Shown here one piece after another: positions 8,782 to 17,221 of a stretch of 42,580 nt of DNA. Position numbers and translations under genes: made by a program. The stretch spans positions 1-42,580 of the forward strand of contig NZ_JAIVFV010000049.1 in the NCBI RefSeq assembly GCF_020829445.1. The letters run 5' to 3'. This stretch comes from Nostoc sp. CHAB 5836 (lineage in GTDB: Bacteria; Cyanobacteriota; Cyanobacteriia; Cyanobacteriales; Nostocaceae). The notes beneath the pieces are model-generated. The model had not been told where the DNA came from and made no database searches. It worked only from the letters and a program-made list of their open reading frames with translations. The stretch's first letter is position 1; the number at the start of each line of letters is the position of its first letter.

Positions 8782-8891
8782 ACTTTTAGCAGCACAGAAA
8801 AAGTTATTGAATATACCAATTTTTTGTTATGTTTGTTGCTTCGATGTGGCGCGACTTTAAATTCCTAACAATCAAGCAAGATCCTGAAACT

Positions 8892-9164
8892 ATGGAAAGC
8901 ACATTGTTTACGACATTAACCGTCAACGAAGAAGTGTCTTTGTCTGGTGGTGGGTACCACGAGTACTACAAAGACTATGTTAAAAAGTATATGAAAAAGT
9001 ACGACAAGTATAAGCCCACACCTCCTAAACCCCCCACACCTCCTAAACCCGAGCCTCCTAAACCCGATCCTGAGAAGAAGCACCCCGCTGCGGTCGTCAT
9101 TATCCAAATAGGTAATGACGTTGCAATTGGTATCAACAATGGCACTGTTAATATTGGTGGTTAA
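8892..9164 (+). CDS. Double-glycine-leader Pro/Lys/Tyr-rich peptide precursor
   Basis: This 90-residue precursor starts with a short leader, LFTTLTVNEEVSLSGG, ending in double glycine at 19-20. That resembles cyanobacterial CTB-type bacteriocin leaders cut by C39 peptidases. The body has a Tyr/Lys-rich segment (21-41), a Pro-Lys tract with PPKP repeats (42-60) and a hydrophobic Val/Ile-rich, Gly/Asn-rich tail (65-90). It has no cysteine, and no modification enzyme is nearby, so lanthionine or disulfide maturation is unlikely. The ATG at 8892 is preferred because bacteriocin leaders are short; an upstream in-frame ATG at 8829 would add 21 residues. The HlyD adaptor and C39 ABC exporter on either side imply export. 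The activity is unknown: antimicrobial, signal or surface peptide. Confidence 0.75.
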   Translation: MESTLFTTLTVNEEVSLSGGGYHEYYKDYVKKYMKKYDKYKPTPPKPPTPPKPEPPKPDPEKKHPAAVVIIQIGNDVAIGINNGTVNIGG

Positions 9165-9240
9165 GTGAGGTTTAGTTGAGGTATAAAGAATAAACGTAAA
9201 GACATGATTAACCACGTCTTTACTAGGGTGAAATTGTCTT

Positions 9241-9278
9241 AAACAAACTATCCTGTTGTAGCACTTTAGTTTGTTTTT
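9241..9278 (+). terminator. Intrinsic terminator after the peptide gene
   Basis: AAACAAACTA (9241-9250) pairs perfectly with TAGTTTGTTT (9267-9276) across a 16-base loop, and the stem ends in a T run. A second, weaker 8-bp stem, GTAAAGAC/GTCTTTAC (9196-9223), lies just before it. Confidence 0.55.
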
Positions 9279-9432
9279 GATGTTGATAAGCCATTAGGTT
9301 TATTGCTCATCGCAGTCATCCTAGCACACGTTTATTCCTAATCCACAGACTTTTCTTCAACGACCTGAAAAAAGTTTATTAACGATTGCTACTAGGCAAC
9401 TGTTAATGAACTTAAAGAGGTGCTTTATCTTG

Positions 9433-9459
9433 CTTTACTACTCACTTTGAGTAGTAAAG
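9433..9459. other. Perfect 12-bp hairpin without T tract
   Basis: CTTTACTACTCA pairs with TGAGTAGTAAAG across a 3-base loop (CTT). The stem can extend by a G-T and a T-A pair. No T run follows on either strand, so it is not a standard terminator. It could be an RNA-processing site, a protein-binding palindrome or a repeat end. Confidence 0.45.
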
Positions 9460-9589
9460 TAAGGAAGAAACTCTCTTATTTAAGAAATCACTAAAGTTTG
9501 TTAACAATAATAAATTTTTTTACTTCACTTATCAAGATTAGGAATTTTTTCTCTGTTGATATACAAAATATAGAGGTTTCGATATAGGC

Positions 9590-9829
9590 ATTTTCAATCC
9601 GGTGAGGTACAAGTATGCAAATAGACCTAACCCCCAACACGTTGCGGGAAGCGGGAACAATTTCATCGCCTCTCTCCTAAAAGGAGCTACCGTGTATACA
9701 CAAGTCGGCAGACCTCTCCCCAAACCCCTCTCCGACGCACAGAGGGGCTTTGAAGATTGACTCCCCAACCCTGGTAGGGAAGGGGCTGTTCTTGTTAGGT
9801 TTGAGAGCGCTTTGAGCAAAATAAGTCAG
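9590..9829. repeat. Mosaic of dispersed palindromic repeats
   Basis: The segment has a 'ggtgaggtac' MITE-type end, 'acctaacccccaac', 'ctctctcctaaaaggag' and 'ctccccaaccctggtagggaagggg' motifs that recur at 240-345, 25020-25110 and 31118-31155. Open frames here are by-products of the repeats. Confidence 0.6.
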
Positions 9830-9965
9830 TTATGTATACACCCTAGCCTAAAAGGGAGAGAGGACTAAAGTCCTCTTTCATCAGGGCTATTGGCGGGGCG
9901 TTCCCGTAGGGTAGCCCTTACTACAAAGTAAAAGCTTTTATTTTTTGTGACACTTGCGTAAGTCC
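9830..9965. mobile_element. GGACTTACGCA MITE, reverse and left-truncated copy
   Basis: The right end TGCGTAAGTCC is followed by TA. Read in reverse, the next ~110 bp match the left part of the 4068-4300 element: 'gtgtcacaaaaaataaaagc', then the 'agggctaccctacggg' palindrome and 'gactttagtcctctct'. The opposite end is not recognisable. Confidence 0.6.
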
Positions 9966-10057
9966 TAAAAAACTTAAGAAGCAAGTATCTAGCTAAAGAA
10001 ATTTTGCAGCAATTAAAATCAGAAAATATATTTACCGTAATAGAAGAAACATGGTAA
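9962..10057 (+). pseudogene. Possible C-terminal gene remnant
   Basis: Directly after the MITE end a frame of 31 codons reads a helix-like, charged sequence (SKYLAKEILQQLKSENIF...) and stops at 10055. An intrinsic terminator lies only 38 nt further on. The simplest reading is the tail of a gene whose upstream part was lost when repeats accumulated at 9590-9965. The product is not recognised; chance is a real alternative. Confidence 0.3.
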
Positions 10058-10095
10058 TGGTAGTAAGGGCACACTGTTGGTAAAATTTTAACCAC

Positions 10096-10122
10096 GCAGG
10101 GATGAAACCCTGCTATTTTTTT
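10096..10122 (+). terminator. Intrinsic terminator 40 bp before the ABC gene
   Basis: GCAGGG and CCCTGC form a GC-rich 6-bp stem with a 6-base loop, followed by TATTTTTTT. It points into the ABC transporter gene. It either ends the putative remnant at 9962-10057 or attenuates read-through into the exporter. Confidence 0.65.
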
Positions 10123-10161
10123 AGGTAGGTTTTGTCACTTATTTAGGTATTAGAGTCTAAG

Positions 10162-12306
10162 ATGAAATACCAAGTTGTTGCACAACATAGTGAAGAAGAT
10201 TGTGGAGCTGCTTGTCTTGCTTCCATTGCCAAACATTATCGGCGTAATTTTACATTAAATCGCATCCGGGAAGTGGTAGGCACCGGACAATTAGGGACAA
10301 CATTATTGGGATTGAGACGAGGAGCGGAGGCACTTGGTTTCAATGCGCGTTCGGTCAGAGCATCAAAAGAAATATTAGACCGAATGAACCAAGCACCACT
10401 ACCAGCAATCATTCACTGGAAAGGCTACCACTGGGTTGTTTTGTATGGTCAAAAGGGCAAGAAATATGTAGTAGCCGACCCAGCAGCTAACATCCGTTAT
10501 ATCTCTAAAAAAGAATTAGTAGAGGCTTGGCCAGATATGGTGATGCTTTTGCTAGAGCCAGATTCGGTTCGGTTTTATGCTCAACCGGATGATAAAGTAG
10601 CCGGTATTGGGCGCTTTATGCGGCGTGTATTGCCTTATGGAGGCATACTGATCGAGGCTTTTCTGTGCGCTATTGCTACAGGTTTGCTTTCGTTAACTTC
10701 TCCAATCCTGCTTCAAATTCTGACGGATGATGTACTAGTTCGAGGTGATACCAAGCTTCTTGGTGCTGTGATTATTGCCGTTGTGGTAATGAATCTTGTG
10801 TCAAGTGGTCTGCAACTATTTCAATCTAATCTCATTGCTCATTTTGCCCAACGGATTGAGTTAGGGCTAGTTCTGGAATTTGCCAGGTCAATCCTGCGGT
10901 TGCCTCTGACTTACTATGAATCACGTCGCAGTGGCGAAATTGTTAGCAGATTACAAGATATTGAACAAATTAATCAGTTAGTTACCCAAGCAGTTGTCGG
11001 TCTACCTAGCCAATTTTTTATTTCAGCAGTTTCTTTAGGTTTCATGCTGTTCTATAGCTGGAAACTGAGCTTGGCAGCCTTCGTTATTGCTATTGTCATG
11101 AGTTCATCTACGGTTGTTTTCCTGCCTACACTTCAACAGAAAGTCAGAAGTATATTAGTCTTAGACGCAGAAAACCAAGGTGTTCTGGTTGAAAGCTTTA
11201 AAGGCGCGTTGACACTCAAAACTACTACTGCTGCTCCGCAATTTTGGGAAGAATTCCAGAATCGATTTGGTCGGTTAGCAAATCAAACATTCCGCACAAT
11301 TCAGATTGGAATTATTAACAATATCTTCTCTGGGTTAATTTATGGTATTGGCAGCGTTAGTTTGATTGGTTTCGGCAGTCTCCTAGTTATTAATAAAGAA
11401 CTCAGCATCGGTCAACTGCTGGCATTTAACGCGATGAATGGTAATTTTTTGGGATTCATCAGTACTGTGATCGGATTTATAGATGAATTCATGCGTGCGA
11501 AAACTGCCACAGAACGCTTAACAGAAGTTATCGATGCCACACCTGAAAATCCAGGCGATACTAACAAACCTTTTGCTAAAATTCCTGGCGATGCTAATAT
11601 TATTTGCACAAATCTAAACTTTCATTACCCCGGCAGGTTAGAGTTACTGCAAGATTTCACCCTAACTATTCCTGGCGGTAAAGTTGTTGCCCTTATTGGT
11701 ACATCGGGTTGTGGAAAAAGTTCTCTTGCTAAACTGATTGCCGGATTATATACACCTATTTCTGGCAACATTCGCCTTGGTATTTATAATATGCAAGACC
11801 TAGCCCTTGATTGTTTGCGGCAACAAGTTGCTTTGGTTCCTCAAGAGGCTCATTTTTGGAGTCGCTCAATTATTGAAAACTTCCGGTTAGGTTCTCCTCA
11901 CCTCACCTTTGAGCAAATCGTCAGTGCTTGCCAAGTTGCTGAGGCAGATGATTTTATTAGTAAACTACCTGAGAAATATCAAACTGTTTTAGGTGAATTT
12001 GGGTCGAATATTTCTGGTGGACAACGGCAAAGACTGGCTATAGCAAGAGCCATCGTTAACGATCCACCAGTCCTGATTTTAGATGAATCAACTGCTGGAC
12101 TCGATCCAGTTAGTGAAGCTCAAGTTTTAGATCAACTGTTGTTGCACCGCCAAGGTAAAACTACGATTCTCATTAGCCACCGTCCTAGAGTAATCGCCCG
12201 TGCTGATTGGATCGTGCTACTAAATCAAGGTAAGTTACAAATTCAGGGGACAGTAGAAGATTTGCGTACCCAAGCAGGAAACCATTTAGACTTTTTAACC
12301 CCTTAA
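10162..12306 (+). CDS. Peptidase C39-containing ABC exporter (PCAT)
   Basis: The 714-residue protein combines three parts. An N-terminal C39 peptidase (about 1-130) has catalytic Cys14 in EEDCGAACL, His90 and Asp106. A six-helix exporter domain spans about 155-450. The ATPase has Walker A G-T-S-G-C-G-K-S (513-520), signature ISGGQ (617-621) and Walker B LILDE (638-642). Such proteins cut the leader of double-glycine peptides and pump the mature peptide through the inner membrane, working with an HlyD adaptor. All catalytic motifs are intact. The likely cargo is encoded at 8892-9164 and the adaptor at 6366-7700. The ATG at 10162 has only a weak ribosome-binding site. A terminator just upstream suggests regulated or independent expression. 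Confidence 0.93.
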   Translation: MKYQVVAQHSEEDCGAACLASIAKHYRRNFTLNRIREVVGTGQLGTTLLGLRRGAEALGFNARSVRASKEILDRMNQAPLPAIIHWKGYHWVVLYGQKGKKYVVADPAANIRYISKKELVEAWPDMVMLLLEPDSVRFYAQPDDKVAGIGRFMRRVLPYGGILIEAFLCAIATGLLSLTSPILLQILTDDVLVRGDTKLLGAVIIAVVVMNLVSSGLQLFQSNLIAHFAQRIELGLVLEFARSILRLPLTYYESRRSGEIVSRLQDIEQINQLVTQAVVGLPSQFFISAVSLGFMLFYSWKLSLAAFVIAIVMSSSTVVFLPTLQQKVRSILVLDAENQGVLVESFKGALTLKTTTAAPQFWEEFQNRFGRLANQTFRTIQIGIINNIFSGLIYGIGSVSLIGFGSLLVINKELSIGQLLAFNAMNGNFLGFISTVIGFIDEFMRAKTATERLTEVIDATPENPGDTNKPFAKIPGDANIICTNLNFHYPGRLELLQDFTLTIPGGKVVALIGTSGCGKSSLAKLIAGLYTPISGNIRLGIYNMQDLALDCLRQQVALVPQEAHFWSRSIIENFRLGSPHLTFEQIVSACQVAEADDFISKLPEKYQTVLGEFGSNISGGQRQRLAIARAIVNDPPVLILDESTAGLDPVSEAQVLDQLLLHRQGKTTILISHRPRVIARADWIVLLNQGKLQIQGTVEDLRTQAGNHLDFLTP

Positions 12307-12407
12307 GGGACTTCCAGTTAAAAAAACATCCCGTCCCAATACTGCGGGACGCTTTGCGAACGTAGGGGCGCAAGTATTTGATTGGTGTCAACTTAAGGTG
12401 AAAGTTA

Positions 12408-12585
12408 TGTCCCGCAAGGAACTGAAGTTCCTTGCTAATAGCAAAAGTCATCTGAAAGATGACTAAATAAGGACTATAACCCAAGCGTGTTGGACTATAA
12501 TCTTTTCTCAGTCGTCTAAAGACGACTTTCGCTATTAGACTCAGAATTTATTCTGAGGCGGGCTAGATGAGAATGAAATAGCCTT
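12408..12585. repeat. Multi-hairpin structured repeat, copy 1
   Basis: Successive stems occur: 'caaggaactgaagttccttg', 'aagtcatctgaaagatgact', 'agtcgtctaaagacgact' and 'ctcagaatttattctgag', ending in 'gaatgaaatagcc'. The order matches the copies at 20373-20522 and 38107-38275. The right end is fused to a MITE-type end ('gtgattaggaaacggctata'). Confidence 0.7.
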
Positions 12586-12632
12586 GTGTGATTAGGAAAC
12601 GGCTATATTTGATTTGTGAGATTGAAAGTCTT

Positions 12633-12672
12633 AGATCCCCGACTTCTCTAATAAGTCGGGGATCTTGTTGTT
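12633..12672 (+). terminator. Strong 13-bp hairpin with T-rich tail
   Basis: AGATCCCCGACTT and AAGTCGGGGATCT pair perfectly across a 7-base loop, followed by TGTTGTT. It lies about 330 nt after the exporter stop. It may terminate read-through or belong to a dispersed repeat; 34456-34503 is a similar 'gatcccc' hairpin. Confidence 0.5.
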
Positions 12673-12822
12673 AATTAATGATTTTAGTTTGCTATAAACC
12701 AGGCAAGTCTCAAGCATTCTTTGGATGAACTCAAAGCTAAAGCTAAATAAATTACCATTTGTCTTAAAGTTTTAGCAGATAAATATACTGTTGTAATTTG
12801 TATTTAAAAAAAATAATTTAAC

Positions 12823-13000
12823 ACCAATTTTTTATGAAGCTGCATAGAATTCGATCCCGCCTAGCCCACGCCAGTCGCTCATGGGGGAAACCCCCAGTCA
12901 AGGCGCTGGCTCCCCGATAATTTGGGGGAAGAATCAAAGTCCCCCTTTTGAAGGGGGATTTAGGGGGATCAAGATATGTGCAACTTCACATTAAATTGGT
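12823..13000. mobile_element. MITE with ACCAATTT...AAATTGGT ends
   Basis: The ends pair imperfectly over about 20 bp (ACCAATTT, TGAAG and TGCA are conserved). The interior carries 'tgggggaaaccccca' and 'aagtcccccttttgaagggg' stems. No coding capacity. Confidence 0.6.
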
Positions 13001-13638
13001 ATAACTATGTTCTATTGTTTAAAAAAGAGAAATCAGAAACTTTTATTTTAAATAAGCCCGTAAATATACGGATGTCATTCTGCAAACTAGCGGATAAACA
13101 TAAGTATTAGAAGCGTAAACCAAAACCTATATGTCTTTTTTGTTTCTTAGCTATGACTTAGATATAACAATTTCCCAAAACAGAGTCTATTTGTCAGGAA
13201 GTTGAGATATTTGTACTGAGATATTTATAAAAACTTATTTAAAAAATCTTTTATATATATATGCTTCTGGTTAAGAAGTGTTAACAAATACTTATTAAAG
13301 AATATTGCAACACCTTGATTTAATTGCTAACGTGTGTATGACAACAATGCTGATGAACGCTCGGATCTAGGAGAAATAAAATCTATGAGCTATACCCATT
13401 CAGCCAAGTGTGTTGGGGTTTGACGGGTTAAAAACAAGAAATTTCTGCCTCGCATAGACAATTATGAGCGATCGCAGATTAACCAAGAAATATCTCGTTC
13501 CTATAGCGGTTTTCAGTTTGATTTCAATTACGATTGATTATTTGTCTTACCTTGTGCCGACAAGGGAATAGCCCTTGATTATAGTGTATCGGCAATAACA
13601 AAGAGTTGGTAAGACCTAAATTTTGGAGGATAAAACCA

Positions 13639-14514
13639 ATGAAGATTCAAGGCAAAGTTGCTCTAATTACAGGGGCTTCCCGTGGGATTGGACGAGCGAT
13701 CGCTCTGGAACTAGCGCAACAAGGCATCAAGCGGCTGATATTGGTAGCACGCGATCGCCAAAAATTACTGGAAGTAGCCAAGGAAATTGAGGCAACGGGC
13801 ACAAAAACTGCGATCGTGCCATTAGATTTGACCCAGACAATAGAAGTAAATATCGTTGTTGCCCAACTGTGGCGCAATTATGGACAGATTCATCTGCTAG
13901 TTAATTGTGCAGGAGTTGCATACCAAAGCTCGTTTTTGCAATCTAAAATGCCTCAAGTTCAAGAAGAACTCTCTGTGAACTTGTTAGGAATGTACAACCT
14001 CACTAGTTTGATCGCTCGACGCATGGCCAGCCAAAGGCAAGGGACAATCGTCAATGTATCGAGTCTGATGGGGAAAGTTGCTGCACCAACGATGGCGACT
14101 TACTCAGCTACCAAGTTTGCCATCTTAGGATTTACCCAAGCCTTGCGCCAAGAACTAGCTGAACACAATATCCGAGTCATTGCATTACTGCCTTCCCTCA
14201 CAGACACAGACATGGTGCGCGACTTCAAATTATTTCGCTGGGTGATCCCCATGACTCCCCAGCAAGTAGCGAAAGCACTCGTCATCGGAATGGAAAATGA
14301 TTCACCAGAAATTTTAGTCGGATGGCAAAGTCATTTAGCCGTGTTGTGCCAACGCCTCGCCCCTTGGTTGCTAGAGCTAATTTTAAGAATAGCAACTCCG
14401 CCAGCCCCAAGAAGACAACAGCTTCCAGAAAAACTGAGTTTTTTGTCTAAAATGCAGCGTTTTGGCGATTTGTTATTGTTCAGAAAAACTCAATGTCAGG
14501 TCAAGTCGCTTTAA
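13639..14514 (+). CDS. Short-chain dehydrogenase/reductase
   Basis: This is a 291-residue classical SDR. The NAD(P)-binding TGASRGIG lies at 11-18, NCAG (variant of NNAG) at 89-92, catalytic Ser at 141-142 and YxxxK at Tyr155-Lys159. An Arg at 38-40 after the second strand suggests NADP(H) preference. The C-terminal ~60 residues are basic and partly hydrophobic, as in SDRs that associate with membranes or act on lipids; the substrate is unknown. The ATG at 13639 has GGAGG at 13625-13629, which decides against the upstream in-frame TTG at 13606. It stands alone between repeat-filled gaps. Confidence 0.9.
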   Translation: MKIQGKVALITGASRGIGRAIALELAQQGIKRLILVARDRQKLLEVAKEIEATGTKTAIVPLDLTQTIEVNIVVAQLWRNYGQIHLLVNCAGVAYQSSFLQSKMPQVQEELSVNLLGMYNLTSLIARRMASQRQGTIVNVSSLMGKVAAPTMATYSATKFAILGFTQALRQELAEHNIRVIALLPSLTDTDMVRDFKLFRWVIPMTPQQVAKALVIGMENDSPEILVGWQSHLAVLCQRLAPWLLELILRIATPPAPRRQQLPEKLSFLSKMQRFGDLLLFRKTQCQVKSL

Positions 14515-14523
14515 CTGGAATTA

Positions 14524-14612
14524 GGACTTACGCACAGGTAAGGTCAAACGAACCACAGAGGACACAGAGTTCACGGAGGAATGAGAGTTTGAGAGGGTTT
14601 TTGCGTAAGTCC
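14524..14612 (+). mobile_element. GGACTTACGCA MITE, 89-bp copy
   Basis: Perfect 11-bp ends (GGACTTACGCA / TGCGTAAGTCC) are flanked by TA on both sides. The interior holds 'aaccacagaggacacagag' and 'cacggaggaatgagagtttg'. The element is the same length and nearly the same sequence as the inverted copy at 31174-31262. Confidence 0.85.
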
Positions 14613-14680
14613 TATGGAATATCAAAGTCTTTTCCATGAATTCGTACTTTTTCTGAATTAGACCTCTTGCAAAAGTCCCT

Positions 14681-14850
14681 AACACCCCACCCCCAACCCC
14701 TCCCCGCCTGCGGGGAGGGGAGACAAAGCGTAGCTTTGGCGGGGTGGGGTTCTTTTATGTAACAGAGATTAGGACTCAATAGGCTTGGGTTAGTGCTACG
14801 TCTCTACAAGGTTCTGGATAACGCATATTTAATTTCTACCAGATGTTTAG
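14681..14850. repeat. GC-rich palindrome plus decayed GACATCTGGT element
   Basis: 'Caccccacccccaacccc' and 'ggcggggtggggtt' pair around a 'cccctccccgc/gcggggagggg' stem (14681-14757). 14793-14849 matches the inner part and right end of the GACATCTGGT family, without a clear left end. Confidence 0.5.
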
Positions 14851-14930
14851 TGAAGAATTTCTTGAGTTAAACATTTGCTAGATGCTACCTTCTACAAAGT
14901 GACACAGGATTTGGAGCAGTTTTTTTAACC

Positions 14931-16985
14931 ATGAAGCGTAGACACAAAGTAGCTTTCAGTTTGACATCGCTGATTACTCTCAATTTAATATCTAACTTAG
15001 TTGCATTTGATTCTGCGATGGCTGCGCCAACGTCAAAGACGAACGCCACACCACCCAGAAACCCAGACAAAAGTGTTGATTGCGAGATTTTAGTTGTGGG
15101 TGGTGGACTATCTGGTGTAGCCACAGCTTACGAGGGGTTGCTAGCAGGGCGAACGGTTTGTCTCACAGAAATTACTGACTGGCTGGGAGGACAAATTTCT
15201 GCTCAAGGGACATCTGCGTTAGATGAACGCCCAACTCAGCGAGCTCTCAAATTCTATTCTCGCGGCTATTTGGAATTGCGAAACCGCATTGGGCGCAAAT
15301 ACGGTAAACTTAACCCCGGTGACTGTTGGGTAAGTGACTCCTGCTTTCTTCCCCGCGATGCTCACACTATTTTGAACCAGATGCTTAAAGATGCCGAAAA
15401 GCGGGGCAAAGGTAAGTTGCAATGGTTTCCCAATACAGTAGTTAAGGATTTGGAAATCGCTGCTGATGGCAAAATAATTAATAGTGCGATCGCCATCCAA
15501 CATCAACCACCAAAAGGCGCACCACCTCTTAATACTTTTACTTTATCTCAAAGTATTGAAGATGCCTATCGCTACGAAAACTCATCTCGATTTACTAAAA
15601 CTATTCTGCGTTTCATCCCCAAGGCAGCGAAAGGGGATACTCCTAAATGGTACGTTGTAGATGCCAGCGAAACCGGGGAAATCATCGCCCTTGCAGATGT
15701 CCCCTACCGATTAGGCATTGATGCCCGTTCCTACCTAGAACCTTCTTCTTCTGCTGCCAACAACGACCCATATTGCCCTCAAGGTTTTACCTACACCTTT
15801 GCAATGGAGGCAACCAAGGAACCGCAACCCCAGACAATGCCCCCATTTTACTTACAATATGCGCCATATTTCAGCTATGAATTAACGCGACTGGCTAACT
15901 TTGATTTAGTTTTTACCTATCGGCGCATTTGGAGTCCAAACAAAGGGAAACCAGTAAAATTCGGGGGTATAAATTTCACTGGGGCTACACCAGGGGATAT
16001 TTCCATGCAAAACTGGACTTGGGGTAACGACTACCGCCCTGGAACAGCGAGAGATAATCTAATTTACACTCGCCAACAATTACAAGCTACTGGGCAGTTA
16101 AAACCAGGGGGTTGGATGGGAGGACTGCGAACAGAGACCCTCCGCAACGCTGAAGAAAATGCCCTATCTTTCTATTACTGGTTGGTCGCTGGGACTACAG
16201 ATTCTCAACTAGGGGAGGGTGTCAAGCAACAGCAAACAAATAACCGCTTTGTTTCCGGCTTAAATTCGCCAATGGGAACAGTGCATGGCTTATCGAAATA
16301 TCCCTATATGCGAGAAGGACGCCGCATCATTGGCCGCCCCAGTTGGGGACAACCCGGAGGCTTTGCAATCTGGGAAATTGATATTTCTCGCCGAAATTAT
16401 AATGATGAGTATTACTCCAAGACTCTGCCAGCAGATATGTATCGTAGGCTACAAGCAGCCGTTGCGGGTTTGGAAGCAATATCAGTAATTGACGGTAAAA
16501 TTCCACCAGATAAAGCAATGCGGCGGACTCGTTCTACCATCTTCCCTGATGCAGTGGGTATTGGTCACTACGCCATAGATTTCCACCCTTGCATGCTGAA
16601 TAGTCCTCCAGAAGCCCCCGGTAACAAAGAACGTCCAGGCGAAAGACGTGGTGCTGGTCAAGCTTATCCCTTTCAAATTGCTTTGAGGGCGATGATTCCC
16701 CAGAAAATTGACAATTTGCTAATAGGTGGCAAAAGTATTGCTACTAGTCATATTGCTGCTGCCGCCTATCGAGTACACTCCTTTGAATGGTCGGCTGGCG
16801 CAGCTGCGGGAACAGTTGCTAGTTTTGCGATTAAAAATGCGATCGCACCCTACCAACTAGTCAATGATTTACCCAAACAAGAGCCACAACTGGAAGCACT
16901 CAAACGGCTTTTGCAACAAAATGGCAACCCCACCGCCTTCCCAGATACATCTATTTTTAACGAAAACTGGGATAGTTGGAAATAG
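14931..16985 (+). CDS. Exported FAD-dependent oxidoreductase
   Basis: The 684-residue protein has a signal peptide (basic start, hydrophobic core, cleavage after Ala-Met-Ala near 31). A Rossmann FAD-binding motif V-V-G-G-G-L-S-G follows at about 55-62, with the 'E-x-x-x-W-L-G-G-Q' segment characteristic of FAD_oxidored (PF12831-type) proteins. A second conserved dinucleotide-domain segment near the C-terminus (L-L-I-G-G-K-S-I) completes the fold. Members of this family are periplasmic or outer-envelope flavoproteins of unknown substrate. There is no partner gene nearby. A heptamer array starts two bases after the stop codon. Confidence 0.85.
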   Translation: MKRRHKVAFSLTSLITLNLISNLVAFDSAMAAPTSKTNATPPRNPDKSVDCEILVVGGGLSGVATAYEGLLAGRTVCLTEITDWLGGQISAQGTSALDERPTQRALKFYSRGYLELRNRIGRKYGKLNPGDCWVSDSCFLPRDAHTILNQMLKDAEKRGKGKLQWFPNTVVKDLEIAADGKIINSAIAIQHQPPKGAPPLNTFTLSQSIEDAYRYENSSRFTKTILRFIPKAAKGDTPKWYVVDASETGEIIALADVPYRLGIDARSYLEPSSSAANNDPYCPQGFTYTFAMEATKEPQPQTMPPFYLQYAPYFSYELTRLANFDLVFTYRRIWSPNKGKPVKFGGINFTGATPGDISMQNWTWGNDYRPGTARDNLIYTRQQLQATGQLKPGGWMGGLRTETLRNAEENALSFYYWLVAGTTDSQLGEGVKQQQTNNRFVSGLNSPMGTVHGLSKYPYMREGRRIIGRPSWGQPGGFAIWEIDISRRNYNDEYYSKTLPADMYRRLQAAVAGLEAISVIDGKIPPDKAMRRTRSTIFPDAVGIGHYAIDFHPCMLNSPPEAPGNKERPGERRGAGQAYPFQIALRAMIPQKIDNLLIGGKSIATSHIAAAAYRVHSFEWSAGAAAGTVASFAIKNAIAPYQLVNDLPKQEPQLEALKRLLQQNGNPTAFPDTSIFNENWDSWK

Positions 16986-16987
16986 GG

Positions 16988-17090
16988 CATTGGTCATTTG
17001 TCATTGGTCATTGGTCATTGGTCATTGGTCATTGGTCATTGGTCATTGGTCATTGGTCATTGGTCATTGGTCATTGGTCATTGGTCATTG
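16988..17090 (+). repeat. CATTGGT heptamer array
   Basis: About 14.7 tandem copies of the 7-bp unit CATTGGT (one early unit is CATTTGT). It is a typical cyanobacterial short tandemly repeated repetitive sequence. The complementary register TGACCAA/TGACAAA is used elsewhere in the window. Confidence 0.95.
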
Positions 17091-17221
17091 CTTAAGGACA
17101 ACTGACAAATGACAACGGACAACTAATCGTTGAACTAAACTGGTGACTTGTAGTGTAGTTTTGTAAAATATTATTGATCAATTTCTCTACCGTTATGATA
17201 GTTTCAACAAATGTTTACGGG

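Larger units (their letters stand above)
12307..13638. other. Repeat-rich gap after the exporter
   Basis: No gene is recognised. The gap begins with a GGGACTTCCA repeat end (12307), holds the structured repeat at 12408-12585, a strong hairpin at 12633-12665 and a MITE at 12823-13000, then about 500 bp of AT-rich DNA. A 12-codon frame at 13384 follows a GGAG but matches nothing I know. A 'tatagcggtttt' MITE-type end lies at 13503. Confidence 0.6.

Noticed and set aside
9538..9819. 93-codon minus-strand frame
   Set aside because: It is entirely made of dispersed palindromic repeats that recur elsewhere in the window.
13338..13420. Two very short frames, the second (12 codons at 13384) after GGAG
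   Set aside because: Too short to assess, no leader or peptide features, and no similarity to the double-glycine leader at 8892. It could be a uORF but nothing supports it.
16988..17090. Possible CRISPR array
   Set aside because: Units are 7 bp in direct tandem with no spacers; it is a simple heptamer repeat.
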